Positions 34,929 through 46,907 of a DNA stretch of 64,000 bases are shown here, one piece after another. The stretch's first letter is position 1. Every line of letters starts with the position of its first letter. Under the pieces are notes generated by a model. That model saw only the letters and a program-made list of their open reading frames with translations. It made no database searches and was not told where the DNA came from. Location: assembly GCA_006176705.1 (NCBI GenBank), contig QRFJ01004251.1:31174-95173 (forward strand), given 5' to 3'. The position numbers and the translations under genes are program-made. This DNA is from Cocos nucifera. Lineage: Eukaryota > Streptophyta > Magnoliopsida > Arecales > Arecaceae.

Positions 34929-37197
34929 TGTTAGATATATGTGCCCTAGAAGCCAGAATTGGCTGACACTTATAATATACTTCTAAGGCAAAATTATAAT
35001 TTTGACTATTATCAATAAAATGGATTATTTTCTATCACATATGTATATTTAGTATCTGTGATACATCCTTTGAGTTAATGGTAATGATAATTCATATTTT
35101 CAAGAGTTGAAAATTTAAGACATGAATAATCATTATTAACTCATAAAATGCTCTCGACCATAGGATCATCACGAGGATGGTGATTGATCCGAAAGGTTGG
35201 TGTACAATCGCTTCTTTTTAGTAGATGAGTCTTGAGTCTACGGTGTGGAGACACTGGAGCGAGAGTACAGATACTCGTTAGAGAATGAGGGCACTAAGCG
35301 TGACCACCTCGAGTAGTCATTAGGAAGTCTACCTTCTCATTAATGACTGACTCGATGCTATAGTGGTGTGTCTGATTCTTTGATCTGAGGTGCATCGACA
35401 GTTCATCTTGAGGGTGTTATAGTTTGACTACACCATAACTCGATCTCCTAGCCATCCGAAACCCTAAGGTGTATGTTGGCTATAGCATGTTCATTGTAGG
35501 AACTGGATTGCATCAAGAAGAAATCTATCTACCTCGGTGGTAGAGGAGCAGCCCTATGATGATCATGAGAATCAAGTCTAGAAGCCCATGGCTATGGTAG
35601 AGTGAAATAATAGAAAGAGTTTCTATTTAGATTTTCACATCAAACTTGAATCGAATGATTACATCATATGACAGATACTAGGGTTTGACGAGTTCACCTA
35701 AATCCTAATCTGATCAAGGCTCAAGATAGAAGAACTTAATCACACAGGTAGCTGCACCAAGAGATTCACATTTAGCTCTGATTGATTGCCACCATATACT
35801 GTTAGGTGTCATTGGTGGATTTTGGAAGCAATTAGAATAATTTAGATGATCGATCATTCTAGCTGTTCGAATCAGAAGAGTTCTAATCCATTGAAAGGAG
35901 TTTCGATGATGTCGATGATAGAGATCATGACATATCTCATTACCATACAGAATTGAACCTAACTAGATCACACAAATAAGGGTTTGAATCTGGTGATCAT
36001 CAATTGAACTGATCCAATTTAATTGATCTGAATGGGATTTAATTAGGTTCAAGAAAATCATGCTAGCACTCGATTGAACCTAACGTTCTTCTTTTACTAT
36101 CATAAATAGTTGTCCTGACTAAGTCAAAGGAGATTGTGCTCAATCAGAGGGCTTCACTTGGTTTGACTGGAGCCTATCCAGGTCAGAAAAGGGTTATCTT
36201 ATTTTGTAAGATAATACCTGCCATTTTTGGTCACCTGCCATTTCTCATCCTTTGACTTTGGTCAAAAGTTGACCTTTGACTGGTCAAATGTTGACCATTG
36301 ACACTTTGACTTCTGTCCATATGTTATGCACCTATTGGAGAGCTAGTGGGGGCTTGTCCCCCTACCAAAACCTGGCAAGGAGGAGGGCGCACACCACCCT
36401 TGGCGTGTGCCCAAGCTGGAGGCGCCCAGGAGTCCCTGTTGGACAGGGACTCCATCTCCTTTTTGGATTCCGATTAGACTTCTCCTAAGAACGAAGTTTG
36501 ACTGGTCTTAGGCACCATCTAATGAGAAATCCAAGGGACTCTATTTCCATCAATCAGATTTAGATCTAATTTTACAAAGGATTGTGATTGGTTGGGAAGA
36601 AGAGGAGTTGGATCATGCATAGTCTATAAATAAGACGTACGCCCAACTCAAAAAGTAATTGAAAATTCCCATGCCCCAAGGCTGCCTCTCCTCTCCTCCT
36701 CCATGCCAAGTCCATCTTCTCCCTCTCCTCTCTACACCCAAAGGAGTTTGGGATCCAATTTGGTGCAATCTAGATGAGAGAAAGGCGACAGAAAGCTAGA
36801 AGGCTGCGCTGCTGCAAAGGACAACTGCTGATCTTCGAAAGGTATTTTGAAGATCCTCCAAATCAGATTCAGATCTAATTTTTGGAGATATGATAGAGAA
36901 GAAGAGGATCTCTAGATCTAGCCTGAGTGGATACTGGTAGAGGCCAGGCACTTGCATGGCTAGATCCAGAATCTTCCGCTGCTTACAGGATCATCAACAG
37001 GTAATAGGATTACCCTACGTCAAGGTAAATTAAATTTGATTTAATTTATCTAAATTTATTTTAATTATTAAATAATAAGAATCAAATTTAAAATATTTTA
37101 TATCTAATCCAAATTAAAGAGAAAAATTTTTGAAATATATCTCTTGATCCGATCAGATCTGAACGAACCTGGTCTGGAAAATTAGGATTTTCCTTCA
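34929..37197 (+). repeat. 5' LTR of element C
   Basis: 2269 bp, TGTTAGATATATGTGCC...TTTTCCTTCA. Similar to the A LTRs and, more closely, to 50033-52303. Confidence 0.92.
36251..36632 (+). promoter_or_regulatory. LTR promoter of C: W-box cluster and TATA box
   Basis: Between 36251 and 36313 there are five TTGAC[CT] cores on the plus strand, two GGTCAA (minus-strand W-boxes) and one TTGACA. TATAAATA lies at 36625-36632, followed by CT-rich leader DNA. WRKY factors bind TTGAC[CT], so this may be a stress-response element. Activity is not shown by sequence. Confidence 0.6.
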
Positions 37198-37199
37198 AC

Positions 37200-37219
37200 T
37201 GGCACCAGAGCCAAGGTTC
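37200..37219 (+). promoter_or_regulatory. Primer binding site of C
   Basis: TGGCACCAGAGCCAAGGTTC, two bases after the LTR. It is the initiator-Met site with two changes in TGGTATCAGAGC. Confidence 0.85.
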
Positions 37220-38233
37220 TAAAGTATTTAGATCTGATTTTAATTTTATTTTAATTAAAAAATAAGTGATCTCAGATGTCACATGAGATGTGATCAGATC
37301 TAAAATAAAAAAAAAATTAAAATTAAATGATTTGGATCTAAGATTAGAAAATATGCATGACTAGTTCTAAAATAGAATAGTTCTATAGAATAGTCTTGCA
37401 TGTTTATAATTTAATTTGATTAAATCATATTTTAGATCTATTTATTTATTATTTTTGATATTATAATTATTATAATAATATTTAAAAAATATTAAATAAA
37501 AATTATTTAATTTTAAACATCATATGAGATATGATTGATGCATGTCTAGACTAGTTGTAGAATAGTTCTACATAGTTGTCTAGATTAGAGTTTATTTTGA
37601 TAAGATCAATTTAAATCTAATTTTTTAGATTATTATGAGATAATTTAGATCTGAAAATATGCATGATTCGATACATGAGATGTATGCAAAATATGCCATG
37701 ATTAGATCTAATTTGTATATGAGATATATGATATAGATCTAAAACTATTTTGTAGTATTACATGTTCCTGATTAAGGCGTTCCTCTTAGCCATCCGATCA
37801 TAAGAATGAAGAAGGGTTTAAAGGCCCTCTCCTTCCATCCGATGGGGTGTTCTTATGATGTGTAGGGGTGCTGCACGTTCATCCTTAATCAGAAATCCAA
37901 AACTTACTTTCTGCAAAATCCTAGATCCTGAAACCCTAGGATTTATTATGCATATTTTATTTATGAACCCTACTTAATTAAAAATTAAGATTATAAAATA
38001 TTAATTAGATCTAAAATTGAGAATTTTAGATTTAAGATATATTCATAATACTGGGTTCGAGCTTGGGTAGCTCAATTAGGTCTAAGCGGTTGATCAAACC
38101 GAATCAAGAGTTGGTTAGATGGGATCAACAGTGCTTAAATTGACCAGCCTAATAGGATTAAGTCTGGGTCAAGAACAAGTCACGATCAAGCAAGACCTAA
38201 TTAGACTCAGAAGTTAGAGTCTGGATTGTAGGC

Positions 38234-39831
38234 TGATAGAAGCACGATGTTGTCGTTAAGACACCGTGTTTATCAATTTAATCTGACTTCTTAAAATAAT
38301 TGAAAATATGTAGATAGTAGTGAGTCGGATTGAATCCACAGGGAAGATAGTATTTTAGATTTGAAATCTTTGATTTTTGAAAGGAAAAAGAAAATGATTT
38401 GAGTTTTGAAATCAAAAGTTAAGTCGGAAGATTAGAAATAAAAATTAAAAGATGCAGAAATTTAAACTTGGTACTAAGATCTACTAATTAGATAGTAGCA
38501 TCTGCTTGCAATAAAATAAAAAATAATATTTAAAGTACAAAAATTAAATTATAATAAAAAGTAAGAAATTAAAATACAAAAATAAATTTTTTATTAATTA
38601 AAATTTTAGAATTTAAATACATGAAATTTAAAAAGAATAAAATAGCCTGATCTCTGATCTTGGATCGGCATTGGCAAAAAGATGGTGTAGAAGCCCGGCT
38701 CTTCTTCTCGGCATCCATTACTTTGAAGCAGCCTATAACCCATAACCTAGCTTTGCCCTATACCAAAGCTTCACCTTGATCGGAGATGTTGATTTCTGGA
38801 GGCCTGGGGTCCTTTTTATAGAGCTAGGAGTGCTGGAGAGTTTGCTTATGGGCAATATGGGACTAAGGGACTCTTTGATCATCAAAATATAAAGAAATTC
38901 AAATAAAAATTAGATTAAAAGAAATTCTAGATGAATTCTACTATTCTAGATGAAATCTGGCCATAAATAAGAATCCAACGGTCCAAAAATCATCAAAATC
39001 AGATGAGTATCGGTCCAGATCAGGTCGGATTAAATTCTGGCCGTCCGATCGTGCATTGATGGAGGAAATCTGGCCGCAAATCATACGTTGGGAGTCTTGA
39101 TCATCACCAGGAACATTCTAGACTATTGGATCTTCATCAATTTGGTTTTCTGGCTATCGGATCATGCCAGTTCACTGATAGAATTTGAATTAAATCCAAA
39201 AATAACCACCGCCGTCCGATCTTGATCGTAATCAACCGCAGCCGTCCGATCGTGCAATTATTGTTCCCATGGACCGCATAGACCGGCCGCACCGCACACC
39301 ATAGCCAATCAGTGCCTCTATTATCGAGTGAAAAGATCAGATTGTCCTATGAGCTGCGATAAATTTCTGTGGACCCTTTAAGGGTCTAAGTCCGTCACGT
39401 GTCGTGCTGTGATTCGTCGGTTTCTGCTGAGCTGGCGGTCTATGCCTAGATCATGGATCGACTAATAGCTTCAATAGCTGAGTCAGCTCTGATGGCTTGG
39501 CTTGGCTTAGTGGCTTGGCTTGCGGAGCCGACTGAGCCATTTTCTTTTTTTATTTAATTTTTATTTATTTTTTTTCTTTAAAAATTTATATCTTTTTCGT
39601 TTTAGCTCTGTTTTACTCAAAATTTATTTTGTTATGATCAAAAAAATAATCTCTTTCCATTGATAATAAAATTTTATTTTTTTAATTTTTTTAATTTTTT
39701 AATTAATTTTTTAATTAATAAAAATATGAATTTCTTAAAAATTATATATAAATTGATTAATAATTCTTAAAAATTAATATAAATTAATTAATAAATTAAT
39801 ACTTTTATTAATAAATTTATGATGCTTATCA
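38234..39831 (-). repeat. 3' LTR of element B
   Basis: 1598 bp, TGATAGAAGC...GCTTATCA on the plus strand. It carries several GCCGTCCGATC motifs (39040-39250) and a GGCTTGGCTTGG tract. Confidence 0.92.
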
Positions 39832-39860
39832 CACCTCCCAACTTAAGCTTTGCTCGTCCT
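39832..39860 (-). promoter_or_regulatory. Polypurine tract of B
   Basis: The minus strand reads GACGAGCAAAGCTTAAGTTG GGAGGTG up to the LTR. CGAGGACGAGCAAAG...GGG before the 3' LTR is typical of Athila-type elements. Confidence 0.8.
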
Positions 39861-41065
39861 CGAGTAAAGAAAGAATTTAGTTTTAAATATCTTTTAACTT
39901 TAGAGTTTCGAATTTTACCTAAGCAATTTTCAAAATGGCCATTGATATTCAGTAGAGCTTAAATGAGACATATCATTGGAGTATTAATACTTATCAATAG
40001 AAAAATTAAGTAAAAAATATTAAATTTTTTAGAACTTTTTCTAAATTATCCCACCTTTATCTCTGATTTGTCTAAACTTTCATATAGACAAGTATATTGC
40101 TACTTCCATCCTTCATTTATTAATTTTTTATTTTTACATTGCCCACTTTTTGACACGAATATCATTACTTACTTAGGCAATGAGACCCGGTTACTCGGTG
40201 GAAAACTAATGCTTTTTTTTTTTTTTTTTTTTTAACGTTGTATCACTATTGAGTGTCTTAACCCCTTGAGCTTTCTATTTGATCCATGTAGCGAGTCTTA
40301 GGCCAATGACTCTCAAACCAGTTGGCTTTAGGGTACTAGGTATAGAATACCCCTCGAACTTACTAGCTCGAATAAAAAAGGCTATGAGTTAAGACTAGCT
40401 TTACAACGAGCTTCTTTGCCCTTCCCACCTTTTGACGTGAAACTCAATGCTTGCTTAGGCAAAGAGGCCCAGTTATTCAATGAGAAGTACTTAAAAACTA
40501 TTTTATTAAAATAAATTTATTATATGAAGAAATGTATAGTTACCCTACACAAGCCTATAAAAAGTAGATTTTTCTTTGATGCTAGTAGAAATAATTAGAA
40601 ATGCTCCAAGGAAAAACTTTTTATATTCTAGACTTAACTCTTTATTAAATTTTCTTAATACTTGATTCCTCAATATCTCACAGATTCTCTGATCTATGCA
40701 TCAATTTTTATTTAAAAAATGCTTAGTTTAATTTGATTCTTAAGCATAATCAGATGTCTAAATACTAACTTTTTTGAGGACTTAAAATTTTAAAAATTTT
40801 TATTTTTCTCCCCCCAACTTAATTGACATTGTCCTCAATGGAGAAAAAAAAAAAGGGTGTAATAAAGAACATGGAAGAATACACCTAACTCAGTATATTT
40901 TTGGTCCAGCACATGCCTTTGAAAATTTAAGCTCTCCCTCCAACTTATTCAAATTATCCTAAAAAGAAAATAAACTAAAATGATAAATTAGATAAAACCT
41001 AAATATTGGATTGCCTTCCAACAAGTGCTAAGTTTACCGTCTTCAGCCAAACACAATGCAGCTTA
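39861..41065 (-). other. 3' non-coding region of B
   Basis: On the minus strand, just after the ORF stop, comes sequence like the Athila pol end (CACTTGTTGGAAGGCAATCC). AT-rich DNA with two ~250-bp segments containing CCCACCTTTTGA/GCCCACTTTTTGA and AGGCAA-GAG follows. A 22-base poly-T (plus strand) lies at about 40214-40233. No coding domain. Confidence 0.6.
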
Positions 41066-42359
41066 CTATCTTATGTCGAATATTGGATTGACAAATTCCA
41101 ATGGTTTTGGATTGTCAATCTCAGAAAGTTGATTTATAATCCTATTATTGATATAATTATTGTTAATTTTAGGGATAGAATTTATAATCTCATTCTCAGA
41201 CCCATGTTTATTAAGAATTTCTCCTATTTGTTCTTCTAAAATACTCATGAATGAAGTTTTAGGAGTTAAGTTTGATTCAATGGGTGCTGGAATGGTGACT
41301 AAAAATTATTTTAATTCTGGAGATAAATTAATGTGATCTTGCTTAGATAACTCCATTGATATTTCATTACATGCCTTTTGATTTTTGTAAGAAGAATCGG
41401 CTTCTTGGGTTGAAGGGAATAGGACATTAGGTTTATAAGTTTTGGGTAAATCATCTATTCTCTTTTTCCCTATTTCTATCTCATTTAAACTGGAACTAGC
41501 ATCAGTACTAATTCTTGGCTCGGGTTCTTCTATGTGGTTAGTCTCAGTACTAACCGAGTTCCTCTAAATTTTTATTTTGGCTAGCATTAGTACTAGCCTC
41601 TCTCACCTGGTCTTGGTATGGGTCCATAAGAATCCTATAGCTTTTAAGTTCAGGAATTACTTTGGCATTCTCTAATTGAGGATTCTTAAGTGAGACATTA
41701 AATTGATAACTTGGTCCAGGTGGTTGGTGGACATTAGGTGGGTTGTTTGAAATTGGTAGGCTCGATAGTTGATCTAGTTCTCTCCTCGTGTTAGACTCAA
41801 CTAATTATCCTATTTGAGCTTCTAGCTTGGCGATAGATTGCTGTTGAGTCAGAATCAATTGTTGAAGTTGGTTAAATCTATCATCAGCTAGATTGGTCTA
41901 TTGAGGAGGTGGGTATGAAGGCTGATCATGATGTGGTGGCTGGATAAACTGACTAGGCTGGCCATTATTATAGGTATAGTTTTGGTATTGGGGCCTATTT
42001 TGATAGTTTTGGATAGGTAAAATTTGGGTTTGAGCCTGAGTCTGTTGGGATGTCCAAGAAAAATTATGGTGGTTGCTCCAATCTGGATTATATGAATTTG
42101 AAAATGGGTCATTAATCAATTTGGAGTATCCTTGAGTAGCTTGAACTTGTTCTTGGATAAAATATGAAAACTGTGCAGTCATAGGATATTCACTCACATG
42201 ATGGGTTGGGCTAGCATAGATTGAATAAATCTTCTGATAATTAGAAGATGATGTGAATTATGCAGGAGATTGTTGACCTAGGATTAGGAGTTGATCTATT
42301 TTCTGAGCAAGAAGGTCAACTTTATCTAATTTTTGGACTATTAGATTCAGATTAGCCAT
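41066..42359 (-). pseudogene. Gag C-terminal ORF of Athila-like element B (broken)
   Basis: From ATG at 42359 the minus strand reads MANLNLIVQKLDKVDLLAQK, later EYPMTAQFSYFIQEQVQATQ, DPFSNSYNPDWSNHHNFSW and a Gln/Pro/Tyr-rich tract. Then come FNQLQQLILTQQQSIAKLEA, a long acidic tail and a stop after NPIFDIR. The NPxWxNHxNFSW block is the C-terminal gag hallmark of Athila-type elements. The retrotransposon gag core and all pol domains are absent. Stops are TAA in the SPA-FTS segment, TAG after SYPPPQ (Gln in J) and TAA at 41815-41817 (shared with J), plus a frameshift near 41560. About 430 codons if unbroken. Confidence 0.75.
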
Positions 42360-43618
42360 TATTATGTTTAATGTGAAACAACCATTCAATTAAGTTCAAC
42401 TAAATCAGAAAAAATGATTTCCTATCGTGCATGTATTAGTGTAACCCTATCGTGTTGTTCAAAAAAAAAATTAGAATTTTTTATATTTTTTATTATTTTA
42501 TTATATTAATTATTTTATTTATTAATTTAATTTAATTTAATTTAATTATTATTTTTAATATTTTTTAGTTAGTTAAATTTAATTTTTATTTTATTTTATT
42601 TTACTTTTATAGGAGAAAGAAGAAGAAAGAAAGAAGAGTTCTAAAGAAGAGATCCTAAGGAGTCCTAGAACTAAGAAGAGAGAGAAGAATTAAGTTTAAT
42701 TAGATTTGATGTTGGTTAGCAATCAAGTTGGTCAATCAATCCTGACTAGAGGTTATCCTAGATCTAGACAGCTCCTAACTGCTAAGGTTACCTTCAAGCC
42801 CTCCAAGTGTAGGATTAGCCAATCAACTAGCCAGGTAAGTGTAAGATCGGTGGGAGTCCCTCCGTTGCTTGCCTTAGACACCAATTATGCTTGGTCAAGT
42901 AAGCAAACGGAATCAATTAGAAACCTATCTTCCTTCGGGCCCAGTCGTCCCTGAACCACTTTCTTAGACACCAGTCAAATTGACTAACCCTAGCATGGTT
43001 CAACTCTTAGGGTTTCTTATCCTATTAAGCTCGAGTTTCTAGGGCTGCTGTCTAATTAATTTTAAAATTAAAGGTTTAGATCAATGTAGGATGCTGGTTG
43101 GTTGTTTGTGGGCCAAGGGTGATCAAATCTCTACCTTATCTTATTTAATTGGGTTGTGCCCTTAATTTGATTTAATATGAATATGCACAAAAAATTTTCA
43201 ATCAAAGGGTTCTATGCAATTTAAACTAGATGCATGCAACTAATCGAATCCCGAAAGGCATACCTTACCTCCAACAATCATAAAAAAAAAATAAAAATAA
43301 AAATAAAAAATAAAAATAATATGATGCATGTTCTAAGCAGTTAGGATTTCTAATCTTATCATGAGGCTTTTAATTAGGTTTAAATGGATATTTTTTAAAT
43401 TAATTTAAAAATAAAATAAGTAAATAAATAAATAAAAAGAAAAGAGAACTAGGGTTAGGATTGATCTCACCAAAATTAGATGCTTTCTTCCTTTTCTCTT
43501 TTTTTCTGCAAAATAAATAAATAAAAAAAAATTAGTGAGTAATATTTAAAAATAATATTTATAATTAATTTATAAAAAAAAATCAAAGAAATCAAAGAAA
43601 AAATAGCATCTATTCCAC
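42360..43618 (-). other. Leader of element B
   Basis: AT-rich with poly-purine runs. Shared with J (62290-63600) and the start shared with I. The plus-strand frame at 42706-42954 is a chance reading of it. Confidence 0.65.
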
Positions 43619-43636
43619 TCCCCGACAACGACGCCA
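43619..43636 (-). promoter_or_regulatory. Primer binding site of B (tRNA-Asp type)
   Basis: The minus strand reads TGGCGTCGTTGTCGGGGA, the TGGCGCCGTTGCCGGGGA site of Athila-type elements with two C-to-T changes. Confidence 0.85.
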
Positions 43637-43642
43637 AAAACT

Positions 43643-45229
43643 TGATAGAAGCATGATGTTGTCATTAAGACACCGTATTTATCAGTTTAATCTGACTTCT
43701 TAAAATAATTGAAAATGCATAGATAACAGTAAGTTGGGTCGAATCCACAGGGAAGATAGTATTTTAGATTTAAAATCTTTAATTTTTTAAAAAAAAAAAA
43801 TGATTTGAGTTTTGGAATCAAAAGTGAAGTCGGAAGATTAAAAATTAAAATTAAAAGATGCAGAAATTTAAACTTGGTACTAAGATCTACTAATTAGATC
43901 TTAGCATCTGCTTGCAATAAAATAAAAAGTAATAATTAAAGTATAAAAATTAAATTATAATAAAAAAATAAGAAATTAAAATGTAAAAATAAAATTTTTA
44001 TTAATTAAAATTTTAGAATTTAAATATATAAAATTTAAAAAGAATAAAATAGCCTGATCTCTGATCTTGGATCGGCATTGGCAGAAAGATGGTGTAGAAG
44101 CCTGGCTCTTCTTCTTGGCACTCGTTGCTTCGAAGTAGCCTTTAACCCATAGCCTGGCTTCGCCCTATTCCAAAACTTCACCTTGATTGGAGATGTTGAT
44201 TTTTGGAGGCCTGGGATCCTTTTTATAGAGCTAGGAGGGCTGGAGAGTTTGCTTTTGGGCAATATGGGATTAAGGGACTCTTTGATCGTCAAAATATAAA
44301 AAAATCTAAATAAAAATTGGATTAAAAGAAGTTCTAGATGAATTCTGCTATTCTGGATGAAATCTGATCGTAAATAGGAATCCAACAATCCAAAAATCAT
44401 CAAAATCGGATGAGTATCAGCCTAGATCAGGTCGGATTAAATTCTGACCGTCCGATCATGCATTGATGGAGAAAATCTAGCCGCAAATCACACATCGGGA
44501 GTCCTGATCACCGTCGGGAAGGTTCTGGACTGTTGGATCTTCATCACTTGGTTTTCTGGCCATCTGATCATGCCAGATCACTGATAGAATTTGAATTCAA
44601 TCCAGAAATAACCACCGCCATCCGATCTTGACCGCAATCAACCGCAGCCATCCGATCGCATAATTACTATTCTCATGGATCGCGTGGACCGACCGCACCA
44701 CACACCACAGCCAATCAGCACCTCTATTGTCGAGTGAAAAGACCAGATCGCCCTATGAGCCACAATAAATTTTTGTGGACCCTTTAAGGGTCCGCCACGT
44801 GTCGCGCTGTGATTTGTCAGTTTCTACTGAGCTGGCAGTCTACGCCTAAATCGTGGACCAACTGATGGCTTTAATGGCTGAGTCGGCTTTGATGGCTTGG
44901 CTTGGCTTGGTGGCTTGGCTTGCAGAGCTGACTGAGCCATTTTCTTTTTTTATTTAATTTTTATTTATTTTATTTTTTTAAAAATTCATATCTTTTTTGT
45001 TTTAGCTCCGTTTTACTCAAAATTTATTTTGTTGTGATAAAAAAAAATGAGCTCTTTCATTAATAATAAAATTTTATTTTTTAATTTTTATTATTTTTTA
45101 ATTAATTTTTTAATTAATAAAAATATGAATTTCTTAAAATTATATATAAATTGATTAATAATTTTTAAAAATTAATATAAATTAATTAATAAATTAATAC
45201 TTTTATTGGTGAATTCATGATGCTTATCA
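43643..45229 (-). repeat. 5' LTR of element B
   Basis: 1587 bp. Pairs with 38234-39831; differences are mostly C/T and G/A. Confidence 0.92.
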
Positions 45230-46072
45230 TAGGCTAACCCAATTGGTTCTGACTCAACTATTTGGTGTCTAAGGTAAGTTTGGCATATACGATCGACTAA
45301 TTTTTAATTGGGAGCTACTCGATCTGAATGCATTCTTATACAAGTTAATGGCATATCCTTCCACCGATCTCACTTACCTGGACCATATATGTTGACTCAG
45401 TTCTGATTTGAGGTGGTCAATAATCCGAGCTAACCTATGCCACTAGGTTAGTCATAATTGTTATGACTATGACAAGTCTAGTTTAATGAAGCCTGAATCA
45501 ATTCTTCCTAAGAAAAGATTAAGTCTGAGGAATCTTCCACCATTGTAGATGTGCGGGCCCTTCTCCCTGGTTGATTGTTCTCGGACTGGAATATAGTGGC
45601 TCAGTTGCACCGAGAAGATGCAACCATGTCTATTAGGCATTGGATGCTATGGGCTGGAGGATGAGTTGGGCTCAATATTTTGGATACGGTGAGAGACTCA
45701 ATTAGAAATCCAGTCTGTGCAAATGGTGGGTCTAACTTTACTAAGGAGTGCATCAATATTCTAGATACTGTAAGATTCATGAATTAGAGATCAAGTTTGG
45801 GTGCACCATGATTAGAGAATTATTGAACAAGAGTTGTTCACTCATTGGCTAACCCATCACCAATAACTGTTAGGTAAGGTGATGAGTCAGTTGGTGAGAC
45901 CGCACCACCCACTAGAAATCATTAATCGTGGAGATTTTTGCATCTCTATAGAGGGAGTGTTGGGATCCGAGAAAATAATGGGAGCTAATTTGTTTAAAAA
46001 TAAAATTCCTAAATAAATTGGTCAAGTCATAATTACAGTATCTAACTTGAATCTTTGACTCTCTACAGAAAA

Positions 46073-46907
46073 ATATCCGCATCCAACCCATTAGCACGTA
46101 TCCTGGACACACATAGACTGACCAGACCCAATTATAAAGATTGGCTCAGGAACTACAAAATCATTTTGGGTTTCAAGAAGTTAACACATGTATTGGACTA
46201 GGATCCTCCCACCTTACTAGCCCGTCCATCCACTGAACAGAGAGCGTCTTTGAAAAAATGGATAGACGAAGATAATAAGGCCAGATATTACATGTTGGGC
46301 TCGATGTCTGATGAGCTCCAGCACCAACATGAAGATATCGGGACTGCTCGCCAAATGTTGGCTCACCTGTAGGAGATGTTTGGTGAACAGAGTCGCGCAG
46401 CCAAGTATCAAATCACGAAATGACTTTTTAAGGCTAAGATGCGTGATGGGCAGTTAGTCCAAGATCACTGTCTGATGATGATCAAGGACTTGGAAGAGCT
46501 TGAGAAGCTTGGTGTGAAGTTAGACTTGGATCTGCAGAATGATATTATTCTACAATCCTTGACTGATGCATATGGGCAATTCATCATGAATTACCACATG
46601 CATAAACTTCAAAATTTCTTGGCCGAATTAATAAATATGCTGGTCACCGCTGAGCTTTCTATGAAAGGTTCTAAAGGCTCAGTTCTTGCTATGGAATGGA
46701 CTTCTTCGCAAAAGAAAGTCTTCTGGAAAGAAAAAGAAGTCTGCAAAAAAGTAGAAGGTGGAAGGAGCAAAGAAGAAAAAGGCAGAGCTGAAGATGAAAG
46801 CCGCTGCCAAAGGAAAGTGTTTCCATTGCAACAGCGATAGCCACTGGAAGCAAAACTGTCCTACTTACTTGGCCACCCTGAAGAGCAAGAAGGAAGGTCC
46901 TTTTGGA
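46073..46907 (+). pseudogene. Gag, element C (broken, start codon lost)
   Basis: It aligns with the A gag copies. The initiator ATG is ATA at 46073-46075, and the next codons S-A-S-N-P are kept. There is TAG at 46199-46201 (D-Q-D in A), TAG at about 46372 (CAG in A body 2) and the shared TGA at 46421-46423. The core MRDGQLVQDHCLMMIKDLEE is open at 46439-46840. The zinc knuckle CFHCNSDSHWKQNC at 46818-46859 keeps its ligands but lies in another frame (46758-47345). Confidence 0.88.

Larger units (their letters stand above)
38234..45229 (-). mobile_element. Non-autonomous Athila-like gypsy element B (minus strand), TSD TAGGC
   Basis: 6996 bp. Outer LTRs are 38234-39831 (3' LTR) and 43643-45229 (5' LTR). 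On the minus strand a tRNA-Asp-type primer site follows the 5' LTR, then a leader, a gag-C-terminal ORF, a 3' region with CGCTTGTTGGGAGGCAAC-like sequence, and a G-rich polypurine tract. TAGGC flanks both ends. No protease, RT, integrase or RNase H was found, so it must depend on a partner element. Confidence 0.9.
37220..46072 (+). other. Leader of element C, split by element B
   Basis: 37220-38233 and 45235-46072 join into the same leader as in A. TAGGC at 38229-38233 is duplicated at 45230-45234. Confidence 0.85.

Noticed and set aside
42706..42954. Plus-strand ORF repeated at 62673-62933
   Set aside because: It lies in the leader of minus-strand elements B and J. The conservation reflects element homology, not coding.
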